Below the pieces are notes generated by a model. The model saw only the letters and a program-made list of their open reading frames with translations, searched no databases and was not told where the DNA came from. Shown here piece after piece: positions 47,131 to 59,192 of a stretch of 64,000 nt of DNA. How positions within the stretch are numbered: position 1 is the stretch's first letter; each line of letters starts with the position of its first letter. The DNA comes from Deroplatys truncata (Eukaryota; Arthropoda; Insecta; Mantodea; Mantidae): contig CM060984.1 of the NCBI GenBank assembly GCA_030765065.1, positions 103,397,488-103,461,487 on the forward strand, in the 5' to 3' direction. A program made the translations under genes and the position numbers.

Positions 47131-47690
47131 ACAAAGAAGGCATAAGAATCTGTCCCTGGTGTGGAGAGGAAGAAACTTGGATTCATATTCTGGCGCATTG
47201 TAGTAGGACAAAACGGTTGAGGAGAAAGTAATTGCCAGGTTCCTTTGTTAACTCAAGGGGAGGGTTACAAGTCTGTTGGACCTTCCTGATTGGGAGGGGG
47301 AAGCAATTGGTACATTTTAAAAAAGGTTATGCAGCTCAGATCGGAGTGTAAGGAAGAGGGTCAAGAGTAGAAGGGGGAGGGTTAGTGGCTATGGGACTGA
47401 TATTTGTTGGGTTTGTAAACAATTGCGTGTGCTTGTGAACAAGTTTTTTCCTTCATATTCTTCTGTTTCGTTTGTGTGATTTTTGTTGTTAGTTAATCTG
47501 ATTTTTTTCTTTTCATTTCTTGTAAATATCAATAACTTTAAATTCAGTGTGATAAATATAGTCTGCAACATATGAACTACAGTGTATTATATAAGCACGT
47601 TCGATCTAGCTGATCTTTGCGATGTATGACTTTGAACGTGTAAAATGTTTAAGACCAATAAACACACCATTCTACTCTACTCTACTAATT
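47131..47690 (+). pseudogene. LINE 3' end (C-terminal zinc knuckle, 3' UTR and TCTAC tail)
   Basis: Frame 47145-47201 reads RICPWCGEEETWIHILAHC, the C-x2-C-x9-H-x4-C knuckle at the end of the ORF of I/R1-type LINEs. A basic region and stops follow, and the fragment ends in (TCTAC)n at about 47671-47688. The 5' part is missing, as is usual for truncated insertions. The fragment at 60735-61353 is a close relative. Confidence 0.7.
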
Positions 47691-48059
47691 AGGGTTTTGT
47701 GGTAACATTTATAAATTCAGTGTAAAACAAAACAAAACATTTCAGTGCATTTCAGTACTCGATGAGTTTGACATACACTACTTTAGAATTTGAACTGTGA
47801 ATTTTCTCTTAGTGTTGGTTAATTTATAGCTGAGAAATTTTCATCCGTCTATTGATATCTGTAGGCTGAGTTGCAAGATATTAGGGGTAACCATAGGAAG
47901 CTGCGTGCTTCTTCATAGAATTAGTGGTGCTCAATTTGTCTAAAAATTGTTTGAACGATTTAACTTAGTAAACTTGAACGTTTATTTTTTATTAAATTCT
48001 GCCTGTATATTTTTACACCTAAAATCAATGCACTGCTGCATGACAAATACATTATAAGC
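47691..48059. other. No gene recognised
   Basis: Nothing supported. Confidence 0.45.
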
Positions 48060-48833
48060 ATCTGATAAGTTACATTCACATGACTTTGTCTACCCTCGAT
48101 TGTTTATTAGTGGTATAAAAATATTCTTACGAAAGCTGGTTACCGATGTTCTTTTTTAAAATCTTTGCAGAAATAGCTACACTATACATTTCGCCATAGG
48201 TACAAACGGAATACCGATAGTCAAATGTTTAAGAACTGGACGTCCTATGCTTGATTTAAAATTCCATATTCTTTCCATGCAATCGCAAGAAACAATTGAA
48301 TATTAACAGGTCTAAAAGAATGACAAAATATTGAAAATAATAATGGAATAATGTCTTACAGCACAAAATTGTGCGTTTTACAGAGGTCTAAATATGTTGT
48401 GTAGTAAATTTTCATCTATCACTTAACGTTTCCAGTTATACAAAATTATACAAAATTCCTTCACTGGCTATTCCCTACTATTAAAATCAAGATTACATTT
48501 TATAGTTATGTAAATATATTAAATATGTGGTATTTTAATCAAAGCCATCACAGCCATTTTTGAAAAAAAATTCGCAAACCTTTTCATGTAAAGAAAGGGG
48601 GGAATTTTTTTTGAAAATCTTCGTGTCGCATCTTTGGAAGCTGCTGAACTTAAATAACAGGTATAGTGTTTATCCGACATGTTTTTGAGTTATGCTCGCA
48701 GACACACAGGCGGACCAGGTTCTAAAAATGCTTTTCTGGACTTAGGGGCCTCAAAACATGCGTTTCCGGTAAAATTTCGGTATCGAATTTTCACCCTCTC
48801 TACCTATTATGTACGTTGTACAGAAAGTAAAAA
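48060..48833 (+). mobile_element. Family A element, diverged subfamily, complete
   Basis: 5' GCATCTGATAAGTTACATTCAC, 3' ACGTTGTACAGAAAG. The microsatellite position holds only GCAGACACACAGGCG. Confidence 0.8.
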
Positions 48834-49180
48834 TAGAAAAGACCAAGGATTCCTAGAAGTTTCATTTCTGACATGAGATACTACGGTACGCATACAGTAT
48901 TACTGGAAAGCAGGGACTGCATGACGTCATATCCAAACAAGACAATATCATTAGCGTTTATGTTGAAGTTGTATGTTGAATAAACAATTGACATTTTATT
49001 GCCGTTATGCATATTGCAGCGATATTTACAAGTTATATACAACACGAAATATTCATTCAGAATAAGAAACTAATGCTGCATAGAAAACCTATTGCAATAA
49101 GATATAAAATACCTTAAAATAAAAATGATTTTATTTTAAGACTATTCTTGTATTAAATAATGAGGAATAATAACAACTAA
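48834..49180. other. No gene recognised
   Basis: Nothing supported. Confidence 0.45.
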
Positions 49181-49184
49181 TCAT

Positions 49185-49700
49185 CGAGCGGGATGACTCA
49201 GGCGGTGTTTGTGACCCACATTCGGGAGGTCGTGGATTCAATTCCCGCGACCGACTTTTCTGACTCATGTGTTTTTTCGGGGGTTTCTCCGGGTTGCTAG
49301 GCGACTGCTAGGAGTGTTCATTACATCCCCCGAATTTCTTGTCCTTCTATTTCACCTCCATTCTCATCTGCTTGGACTGTTCAGGGTTGAAAGTGTCGGC
49401 GGTAGTCTCGTCTTTGCATGACCGGGGAAAAGAATGTTCTATGTAACCCTTCTTTCCCCGGAATGAGGGCGGCTGCGGTTCCGAGTCCCCTCAGTGGGAC
49501 GTGCAAGCCTGAAGGGGGGAGGAGAGCCGGTTCACAGGTGTCATCCGGGGAGATTCAATCTGTAAAAGGTAGGACCCTGCCTTCTGCCCTGTCGTGCCTC
49601 CTGGTCCCGCCGCTCTCTGTCTCCGTTCACCTCACCCCTCCCGGGGATACCCCGTCAGGGGCTTAGGCACCTTGTAGGTTAAGGTGCTAAGTCCCTACTC
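49185..49700 (+). mobile_element. SINE-1 copy
   Basis: Head CGAGCGGGATGACTCAGGCG, B box GGATTCAATTCCC, then GCGACCGACTTTTCTGACTC, GGTTGCTAGGCGACTGCTAGG and the GC-rich 3' half. Possible target duplication CAACTAATCA / CAACTATCA at the two ends. Confidence 0.75.
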
Positions 49701-49709
49701 CTGCAACTA

Positions 49710-51406
49710 TCAGCTTTATAGTTTACAATTAAATTTTCTATCCTAAATTGTGTTAAATCGAACGATAAAGTGTTATACAATCTTATACCTAATATTTCAA
49801 AGTTATTCAGTGATTTAGTAAGTCCATGATATGGTATGTTAATTAGGTTATTATTCTTAGTATTATATTTATGTCCTGTCTGTATTGCTGCTCGGATAAA
49901 TTAGTTTTATATAAATGAGTACAACATAAACGTACAAGTTGATTACGGTCATTACTGTTAATTTGATAAACAGTAGCTTATACTGTACAACTTGTCTGAT
50001 TTGAGACAATATGAATAATCGTTTTTTGCAGAGAAGAATATAATTAAGGGGAGACTAAGTGCCCTATCCGTCAATGTTAAATTTAAAAAAAAATGAACCA
50101 TTATTTCAAACCATTTATGATATTAAACTGAAATGTTTACAGGATTAAAATGCCTGCCTTGTTTTTAAGTTTACTGATCTACGTTTATACAATATTGTGG
50201 TTTATTAAGGAAGATATGATATTTTTTCTTAATTAGGTAACTTTTTTTCTCAAACTTTATCAGCAATTAGTTTTTTAAAACCTAACCTACCAACTTATTA
50301 AGGCCAAAGTAAACCATTTAGGTAACTAGTTTAGTTCCTAAGAAAACGGGTCATTTATATCAGAAAATGCCATTCAGGGAAAACATTGTTCAAAAACAAA
50401 TGGGGAAAAATAACCTCACATATATTTACAAAAAAAACACATTTTTTGAACATTCAGAAGCTGCCATATTTGGAAGTGATACCAATTTGTAGAGCAAAGT
50501 TTACCCTAAGAGATGAGCTAAATTCATCTATCTACTCCAAAGAGTGTAGAAGCTTTTATTTTTCTGTGAAGTGGTGCAGAATTCAGAATTCGAGTCGACA
50601 GGCGCTAAAACATATTTAAAGCATAAGTGTGATAATTACAGTAATAAAATACAGATCACGTTAAACGGAAAATTCCAATTTAAATTTATTTATAAAATTC
50701 TATATTTTACACAAAATATAAAAAGATATGCTTTGACAAATTACGCTATTTAGTCTCTCCTAAACGTGTTTCCCCAGAGTAAAATACCGTACGAGATTAT
50801 ACTGTGAAAGAGAAGCTAATGGTTGCTCTTGCATCGTTCCTAAGTTATATGAGGCTTGTTGTACATTGTGAGGAAAATTGCTTCACAACGTTCTGAAACA
50901 CCCTGTACATGGTTCGCTGATGCAAGCCAATAAAAACAAGTCCTAGGGCAGGAGTTTTGGGATAAGTTGATGGCGTGTTTAAGTCGGTGGCAGGGTTCCC
51001 CCAGGACTTATGCCGTCCCGCTTTGCATCAAACGCTTACCCATGCGGTGCCTGTCAAAGGGAAGAGAGATGTGCCACGATCTTGTGCAACTTAGCTCAAC
51101 TTGTGATGGGCATTTAGCTCGAGCATTGTTCTCTTGTTGCAGTGATGAAAGGAAGAGTAGAAAATGACGCCTAAAACGTATCCATCATCATGTGCTACTT
51201 CTGAACACAAACAACGCATTCTTCTTTTTGCTTTGTATCCTTTCTAGCGCTCCTTTAACCCGTTAATGCCTGAATTGTGTTCAGTTTGAAGAAACAAACT
51301 AAAATCTGCATTATTAGCTTAGTTTGCGGAAGTTTGGTCATACCTAACATCATTCCGTGCCTTATGTGATATTGGGCGTATTACTAATAACTGCAATTCT
51401 TTTCTT
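49710..51406. other. No gene recognised
   Basis: About 1.7 kb of mostly AT-rich DNA. A GC-balanced patch at about 50960-51180 has a 66-codon frame of unknown meaning. Confidence 0.5.
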
Positions 51407-51422
51407 TACTACGTGACCTTAA

Positions 51423-51980
51423 CCGGATTGCGCAGGTGAGGTTTGTGGCTCCAATCGGGAGATCGCGGGTTCCATTCCCACGGCCGACCTTCCCGACTCA
51501 TGGCTTTTTTCGGGTACTTCCTCGGGTCGCAAGGTGAATGCTGGGAACGTTCATTACATTTCCCGAATTTCCTGTCCCTCCATTTCACCTACATACACAT
51601 TTCACTTCACCTTTCATCTGCTTGATTTGTTTCAAGGTTGAAAGTGTCGGCGAGAGTTTTGTTGTTGCATGGCAGAGGAAAAGCATGCTCTCTGTAAGCC
51701 TTCGTATCCCGAAATGGGGAGGTCTGCGAGTCCCGGACCCTCAGGGAATGTGAAAACTCGTCGGAGGGGGGGGGAGCCGGTTGTACCAGCTGCCATCCAG
51801 GGAGTTTTGATCTGTAGAATGTAGGGAACCTACCTTTCGCCCTCTCGTGCGTCCTGGTCCGGCCGTCCTCTGCCTCCTTTCACCTCACCCCTCTCTCCTG
51901 GGGCACTCCGTCAGGGGCTTCAGGCATACGAGATCTTTTAGGTCGAGGTTTTTATCCCCCTCCGCAGTTAGTTCTAGTCC
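51423..51980 (+). mobile_element. SINE-1 copy with clear 16-bp target duplication
   Basis: TACTACGTGACCTTAA (51407-51422) and TACTGCGTGACCTTAA (51981-51996) flank it, 15 of 16 identical. This fixes the SINE at 558 bp. Head with B-box remnant GGGTTCCATTCCC, body CCGACCTTCCCGACTCATGG, end TTCTAGTCC without poly-A. It is the best-delimited SINE-1 copy. Confidence 0.85.
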
Positions 51981-52164
51981 TACTGCGTGACCTTAAGAGT
52001 TATATCTTACTACACAACGTTATACGGAAAGCTTTTCAAACTCGATTGACGAATCAATTAATTTAATTTAGTACCAACCGTGCTTTATAACTTATTGTAC
52101 AATGATCTAGAAGATTTTATGCTAAATCCTCCCCTTTACCCCTTATTTATTATACCCAATAAAG

Positions 52165-52750
52165 TCCGAGCGAGTTGGCGCCGCGGCAATGTGTGCAACT
52201 GGCATTCGGGAGGTCGTGGGTTTGATCCCCGGTAACCAACATTGACCCATGGATTTTTCTTGGTTTCCACGTGTCGACAGTCGAATGGTGGTTCAATTTT
52301 CGCCACGATTCTCCCGCTCCTCATTTTCTTTACCCACCATCTTGCTTCTCATCTGCTTCACGGCTGTAGGACCAGGAGACGGTGTTCTGCGGGTTGCGCC
52401 TGGGCGGTGGATGTGCACTCATTAGAGGTTTCTTCAACGGCGTCTTTGCGGGACTGCTCAGTTAGGTCTCGCCTCCCAGTTGGCTCTGTGGGAAGAACAT
52501 GTGGAGGTTCGGTAGCTTGTGGGTGGGCCCAGGCGGCGTAGGATGCATTCGATCGGAAAATGTTAGGGATACCGTCCATGCTTGGCCCGTCGTCATCCGG
52601 ATCTGGTCGTCCTTGGGGTCTCTTCCTTCATCCCACCCTCCCAGGGATCACGGTAGAAGGAAAAGGGACTATTGCGTCCTATTTGCGGTGCTCTGCCCCG
52701 TCTGTTGGGGTCTCTCCGTACGTCCGCATCTTCACCTTTACGTAATATAA
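52165..52750 (+). mobile_element. SINE-1-related copy, diverged
   Basis: Head GTCCGAGCGAGTTGGCGCC with B box GGGTTTGATCCCC, then TTGACCCATGGATTTTTCTTGG. The GC-rich body differs in the 3' half (GGGCCCAGGCGGCG). Probably a related subfamily. Confidence 0.65.
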
Positions 52751-53249
52751 GTTGAAAAATGATGTAAAAGGATGTAAAACATCGATGGAACATCTGACTT
52801 CCTTAACCTCCCCTGGCAGTCTACCAAGTTCTGAAAATGCTGCATAGCCTATAATTATGTACCCTTAGGCGGTAGAATAGTCATCGGTCGAAATGTTCAA
52901 GTAATCACATGTTAAACCTTTGTAACTTCTCTGTGGTCCAATAGTTATTTAATAACGTAAGGGTTGCTAGTTACACCTAATACATTGGCCCTTAATATAA
53001 AGAACGAAATAGAGATGCTGGTGAACACGAAGACTCCCCACTCCCAGGCTACAAAGTTAACCTTTCTGAAAGAGACACATAGTCTGCGAAAAAAATAATA
53101 TGCTGAATTGTTAATTATAATATATCGGTTGGCTGGTTTCTGATGTTAGCTAGACACAATATTTTATTATTTAACATATCCTGTTAACGATTTTTATATG
53201 ATATACAAAAGAAATAAAGCAAAACATTCTTATTTCATAACCTTCTAAA
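52751..53249. other. No gene recognised
   Basis: Nothing supported. Confidence 0.45.
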
Positions 53250-53752
53250 GATACCACACGAACATTTTCAAGAAAATTTTCTCACCCCAAACTACCCTTG
53301 AAGTACTCTTCATCTGGAAAGAATTTTGTATAATCTTGCATAATTAATAAACGTTAAGCGATAGACGAAAACCTAATACACGAGAAATGTAGAACTCCTT
53401 AAAAATACATAACTTACTTCAAATAAGTTTTTGTGGCATAAGCCATTTCCAAGATATTCGTTATTAATGGTTCGAATTGTTCATTACTTGATCACTCTTT
53501 AAAGTCCTTTCAACATTGAGTCGTTTCTCGCGATTACATGGAAACAGTGCGGAATTTTATGGCCAGCATATAGCACCCAATTCTTATATATTTGACTATC
53601 GCTATTCCCTTTGTATCTATAACGAAATGCGTAATGTAGCTATTTCTGCAAAGGTTTCTTTAGATTAAAATGAATTAGATATAAAAATTGTAAGAATAGT
53701 TTGTATACTCACTAATAACCGTTAGAAAATAGTCATCAGATTTGTTTCTTTA
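53250..53752 (-). mobile_element. Family A element, internally deleted and 3'-truncated
   Basis: Starts at ACGAACATTTTCAAGAAAATT, jumps to GAAGTACTCTTCATCTGG, and runs to the 5' end at AGTCATCAGATTT. Confidence 0.65.
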
Positions 53753-53957
53753 TTTCAGCATTAAAACAAGTTTGTGTCTGTTTCTGTTGGTTTTACTATA
53801 GTTAAATGAAACTTAAATACTACCGGCAAAGTTCAGTAATTCTTACAATGTTCTAATTGCAGAATGCAGTAGCAGCTATTTCAGAAACGTTAGAGCAGCC
53901 ACCAGCTTGAATTTCTCACCTAACAGCAAGAGGAATGCCAGTTGTCAACCGTGTCAC

Positions 53958-54655
53958 TTTTACATTTTCTACTACGTATCTACAGTAAATAAAATATTGT
54001 TTTATTAGATATGGATAGTTCACTTTAAGTACACGTTTTTAAAAGTCCCCTAAATCTAAAAAACTTTTGTTGAAAAAGGTCTGCGTCTGTATATATGTCT
54101 GTATGTCCGTGTTTATGTGAACAGCATAACTCAAAAACGAAAACATACTTGAATATTCAACGTTGCATTCAAGTTCAGCATTTTTTCAAAGATGCAAACG
54201 AAGATTTTAAAGAAAATCCTCACCCCATACTAACTTTAACATGGAAAAAGTTTTGTTATTTTTTTATTTTTCTTAAAAGTGCCTCTAATGATTTTGATTA
54301 AATTACTATATGTTTAAGATATGTGAATGACAAAAAAATGTAAATCTTGAATTTTCTGCAAATAGCCTGTGAAGTTCCTTTTTATTCTGAATGACTTTTG
54401 TATAATTGTAAACCGCAAGAGATGGAAAAAATCGTATTACACAAAAAAGTACATCTCATTACAGCACACAATTTATGTCAATTAATTTTTTGGTGGCATT
54501 AACAATTTCCGAGGAATTCTTTGTTGTTCTTTTGAATTTTCAAACACTTATACTTTCCTTAAGTGGCAAGTCGGTATTCGGTTTTTTTTCTAGTAGTCAT
54601 GCTAACAGCACGTAATTTAAAAGTCACCACATAGCGATCCAATTTTTACAAATTT
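53958..54655 (-). mobile_element. Family A element, old copy
   Basis: 3' end TTACATTTTCTACTACGTAT, short TATATGTCTGTATGTCCGTG in the microsatellite place, then the standard order until it meets the 5' end of the next copy. Confidence 0.7.
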
Positions 54656-56460
54656 GATTATTGCATTCACATGACTTTCCCAACTCACACTTCTACAAAC
54701 TATTCTTACAAAAGCTTACTCTTCTATCTTTTTCTTGTTAATACAGATAAACTCTCATTACTCATTTATTCATTTCAATATAAATATAAAAAGAATGCAA
54801 TAAGCTAAAGCGATAGTCATTTTCAAAGCCGGTCGCTGTGCAATGGCTTTCAAATTATGTTCTCTTTTATGAACACGAAAAAGAAAGACAGAAAGAAAAG
54901 AACAGCAATTTGCAGTTGAGAAAAGTATAAAGTATCTGAAAGTTCAAAATAATAATAAAGAATATATCGGTAATGGATAACGTTACAAAAAAGTCTATTT
55001 GGCATGAATTGTGTGCTTCGACGAGATCCACATTTTTTGTGTAGTAAGATTTTGTCTGCCTCTTACGGTTTACCATTATGCAAAAGTGGTTCGGATTAAA
55101 GAGGACTTCGGAGGCGATTCCCAAAAAATTCAATATATGCATCTTATTTGCATGAAAATAGTTTAAACAAATGGTATTTTAATAAAAGTCACTAGAACTA
55201 TTTTTGAAATAATTTGTAGAACTGGGTTAATTTTAGGAGGAGTGGCATTGTAGTTCCTTTGATGGGGAGCCAAACTTGATGTAGTTTCTTGGAGTGTTCG
55301 CCCCACTATGGTACACAGTTTCCGGTAGCCTTCGCCCCAACGTTCACTTTCCGGTGGCCTTCGCCCCAATGTTTAAGAATCAACTTTGTGTTTTTATGTT
55401 TTCTTTAAATATTAATTATATTTAGGTTTGCCTCGGCTGCGTCAGTAATAATTTGTAGATACATGTGTCTCTTTGCAGGGGGTGATGCGGCTAAATAATG
55501 TAAGCTTACACAAATTATAATTTTTTACTTCACTCCTTTTATTAATCCTTCACACGATTAAATAACTCTTCACTTATATAGAGAGCTGTGATATTATTTA
55601 TTAATTACTGCACTTTTTAACACGTAAACGCTATAATATTCTTGCCGTAATGATTTTTCGTCTCACACTGAATACGTATTAAACTTCTCGAGAACGCGTC
55701 TCGCGTCTAGTTAGGAACACTGTCTACCAGCAACTGGCGCCTGAATTTTTACAATTTGTTCTATTTCAGCTTCTGATTGGCTAATACTACTCCAATAGAA
55801 TACTTTCATTTAACTTAAGCTTTTTCTGGTTGTTGATTGGCTATTTATAAACTGTCTCAAAAATTACATTATTGTTGCGCCAAGAATTATTAGTAGCATT
55901 ATTAAACTTTCCATTTCATTATTGCCTCTAGGTTACTTCATTGTTACCTATTGTTGACAACTATTGACCTATATTCTCACAGCTCCTAGATTATGAAATT
56001 ACATAATACATTCACGTAACATTATTAATCATGTACATAATAATATAAACATAAATACAATGACTGTAATATACATTTTATGTTATTTTATACACATATT
56101 GCTTTAAGGCGGGCTGTTATTAAATTTACATATTATATAATTAGATTGAAATATTTAAGTGTTAAAAATACTGCCTCAAATAAAAGATAATGAAAATTGT
56201 TCTATGTAAACAGTAGTTTGGGTTGGGAATTTTTTTTCAAAATCTCTGTGTGACATCCTTGGAGGTTCTGAACATAATACCAAGTTTCGTATTTTCGTTT
56301 TTGAGCTATGCTTCTCACAAACACTCGCACGGTTCTTTTTCTAAAAATTCTTTTTTTGGAGCCAGGAGACTTCAAAACATAATTTTCCGGTGAAATCTCT
56401 ACATTGAATTTTTGGGTGGAATGCAATGCTTACTCTAAGTATGTATTAGAGAAATTAAAA
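54656..56460 (+). mobile_element. Family A element split by a solo-LTR-like element
   Basis: 5' part from TTGCATTCACATGACTTTCC to TATTTTTGAAATAA; interrupted at 55213-56178; resumes ATAATGAAAATTGTTC and ends TATGTATTAGAGAAATT. Confidence 0.75.
55213..56178. mobile_element. Solo-LTR-like element, second copy
   Basis: Homologous to 37541-38426 along its length (GTTTGCCTCGGCTGCGTCAG, TTCTGATTGGCTA, GGCGGGCTGTTATTAAATTT, ATACTGCC). Flanked by AATAA on both sides (55208-55212 and 56179-56183). The start is poorly fixed; TG occurs at 55215. It contains an internal short duplication TTTCCGGTAGCCTTCGCCCC / TTTCCGGTGGCCTTCGCCCC. Confidence 0.6.
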
Positions 56461-56648
56461 ATCTGACTATCGCTATAGTCAATATGGCCTTCTTATACCT
56501 AAAACTAAATGTGTAAATGTGCAATGTAGGTTCATCTATATTATCAAGAATTAGATAAACAGATAGAATATTAATATTTTGTAAGAATAGTTTTTAGAAT
56601 GATGATTAGGGAAAGTAATGTGAATGCATCACATCAGATCTTTTCCAA
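56461..56648 (-). mobile_element. Family A element, 5' fragment
   Basis: From GACTATCGCTATAGTC to the 5' terminus GTGAATGCATCACATCAGAT. Confidence 0.65.
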
Positions 56649-57417
56649 ATCTTTTTGCTACAGATCTATGAAAGACAATGGAAAATTAATTAAAGCATCT
56701 CTCAAAGTTCTCATCAAGACCTCTCTCTTGTTTTGAAGATGACATACGCCGCTTTTACCAGATACCATGTAACTTCATATTCAAGGATTCCATTTTCTTC
56801 AGTTTAATATCTGGTAGCCTTTTTTCTAAATTTTGAGCAGTGCTCTCCATTTATTTATCATTCGATCTCAAGGTTCCCTGAGTGCATTGATGCTGAGTGA
56901 AGTGTGGAAACATCGAAGCATCTGTTTGCAACATTAATCTCTTAACATTCACCTCTTGTGACCTGCGTGGGTTGATGCAGCATACAAAAGGTGCTTCCCG
57001 ATCCCTTGGCGACGTCACGTGCAGACGTACTTGCTGCGAGTTATTTTCATGATTTTGGTTTTGTTGCTGGCTCATGCTGGTGGCTCTACCGCCCTTTATC
57101 CACGAACATCACCGTTGTTAACGATTATTGGATTGGGGTTTTATGGTTACGAGAAGCTCGGGATAATTTTGCTATTAGGAGATGTTAAAGTGTTTCTGAT
57201 CAGAATACCCCCAGCTTCATTATCCACCGATCACGCCGATATACGTGGATACCAAAGCTGGGTTTCTCTGGTAAAGGATAGAATATGCTGTACATAATAA
57301 ATATAGCTGTAAATATTGGCTTGCAGCTAATGATGTTCTGATGGGCTTCCTATCTACAAAGATGGAAGGCATATAATTGAGTGAAGCAAAGAAATCGATT
57401 TCTTATTTATTTTTCTC
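56649..57417. other. No gene recognised
   Basis: A GC-balanced patch at about 56860-57290 has overlapping frames on both strands (74 and 92 codons) without a recognisable domain. Confidence 0.4.
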
Positions 57418-57773
57418 TACTGCGTACTTATAGTAAGTGGAGGAAGCATTGTATTCCACCCAAAAATTCGATATCGAAATTTCAACGGGAATGCACCTTT
57501 TAGCTACCTGAATCCAAAAAGGAAGCATTTTAAGAAAATTAGCATCACTGAAAGAGCATCACACAAAAACGAAAAATTAAACACCGCGTCTTCTAAGGAT
57601 CCGACACGAAGGTCTTCAAGAAAACCTCTCATCCCAAATATTCCTTACATGGAAACGTGTTGTTATTTTTGATTTTATCAAAAATGGCTCTAACAACGAA
57701 TGTAATAGCCTTGAATGCCTCTTTATTCTAAGTGACATATGTACAATTAGTAAACCGTAAGAGATGGACAAAA
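57418..57773 (-). mobile_element. Family A element, internally deleted and 5'-truncated
   Basis: 3' end TTTCTCTACTGCGTAC, GAAGCATTGTATTCC, CGACACGAAGG, AAAAATGGCTCTAAC, AACCGTAAGAGATGGAC; then family M sequence begins. Confidence 0.7.
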
Positions 57774-57898
57774 CCTTCTTCTTCTTTAACATATTACCCT
57801 CCTCACTGTGGGAATTACATCCCCTAGGATCTACAAGCCAATGTCTTGGGTCAGTATCCTGTCGAGGAACAAGAAAACTGGTAGGGCGGTGAAGAAGA
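57774..57898 (-). repeat. Family M short repeat, reverse copy 1
   Basis: CTTCTTCTTCTTTAACATAT, TTACCCTCCTC, CTACAAGCCAATG, ending GGCGGTGAAGAAGAA: the family M ends in reverse orientation, 125 bp. An identical reverse copy at 58021-58145 comes from the tandem duplication. Confidence 0.7.
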
Positions 57899-58020
57899 AT
57901 TGTTATTTTTGATTTTTGATTTTATCAAAAATGGCTCTAACAACGAATGTAATAGCCTTGAATGCCTCTTTATTCTAAGTGACATATGTACAATTAGTAA
58001 ACCGTAAGAGATGGACAAAA

Positions 58021-58145
58021 CCTTCTTCTTCTTTAACATATTACCCTCCTCACTGTGGGAATTACATCCCCTAGGATCTACAAGCCAATGTCTTGGGTCA
58101 GTATCCTGTCGAGGAACAAGAAAACTGGTAGGGCGGTGAAGAAGA
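58021..58145 (-). repeat. Family M short repeat, reverse copy 2
   Basis: Duplicate of the copy at 57774-57898 within the tandem duplication. Confidence 0.7.
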
Positions 58146-58275
58146 AAGAAATGAAATGTAACTGATGAAGGGGATCATAAGAAAATTCGCGGATCAAATT
58201 GTCCAACTTGGTATTCGCCTATCGATCAAGAAAAAGTGCGAAAAAAACTGAACAAAGTCTTACTAAACAAACAAA

Positions 58276-59092
58276 ATTTGATGTGTTACACTCACATGAG
58301 TTTCTCTACCCTTGTACAAACTATTTTTACAAATGATTATTCTCTATCTACTTCATTTTAACCGAGATAAACATTTGCAGAAACTATCTTATTGCTAATT
58401 TTCTTGTAGGCCCTAAAGAATAGTCAAATCTTTTAAGAGCAGGTTGCTATGTGGAGCATTCCATTCTCTTTGCATATCCAGGACATAAATAACGAATAAC
58501 GAATTCCCATTTGAGAAAAAGTATAAGTATTGGAGAATTCAAACAAATAACAAGGAATATCTGGAAATGGTTCACTTGACCAAAAAATGTATGTGACATA
58601 AATTGTGTATTTTAACAGCTCTACATTTTCCATATAGTAAAATTTTGTCTAACCCTTACGGTTTAACAGTTATGCAAAAGTCAATCAAAATGAAGAGGAC
58701 TTTTGGAGACATTCCCAGAAATTCAATATTTACATTTCATTTGCCATGAACATATCTTAAACATATGATATAATAATTAAAATCGTTAGAGCCATTTTTG
58801 AGAAAATCAAAATTATCGAAAAATGTTCCACGTAAAGGGTAGTCTGTGGCGGGGGAAATTTTCTTTAAAATATTCGTGTCGCATTCTTGGAAGACACTAA
58901 CCTGGAATATCAAGTTGGTATTTATCCGACTTTTGTGTTATGCTGTACACACACACACACACACACACACACACGACATGCTTTATTTGAATTCAGATCA
59001 CCTCCGAACATGTATTTCTGGTGAAATCTCTGTATCGAATTTTTGAGTGGAATGCAATACTTCCCCTACTTACTCTACGCAGTAGAGAAAGT
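58276..59092 (+). mobile_element. Family A element, complete
   Basis: 5' ATTTGATGTGTTACACTCAC, 3' CTACGCAGTAGAGAAAG. Microsatellite (CA)n at about 58947-58973. A tract just after the microsatellite is shortened. Confidence 0.85.
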
Positions 59093-59192
59093 AATAATAA
59101 AGACATAATTGTCTTCGGATCACATTATCATCATTTCATATGCAGGACAGACAACACATAATTCCTGTTTACCAAGGTTTAAACACCTTATG

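Larger units (their letters stand above)
57661..58147. repeat. Near-perfect tandem duplication, units of 240 and 247 bp
   Basis: 57661-57900 is repeated at 57901-58147. The only differences I see are an extra GATTTTT-type 7-mer in the second unit and its last few bases. The unit spans a family A / family M junction. Recent duplication or an assembly artefact. Confidence 0.92.
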
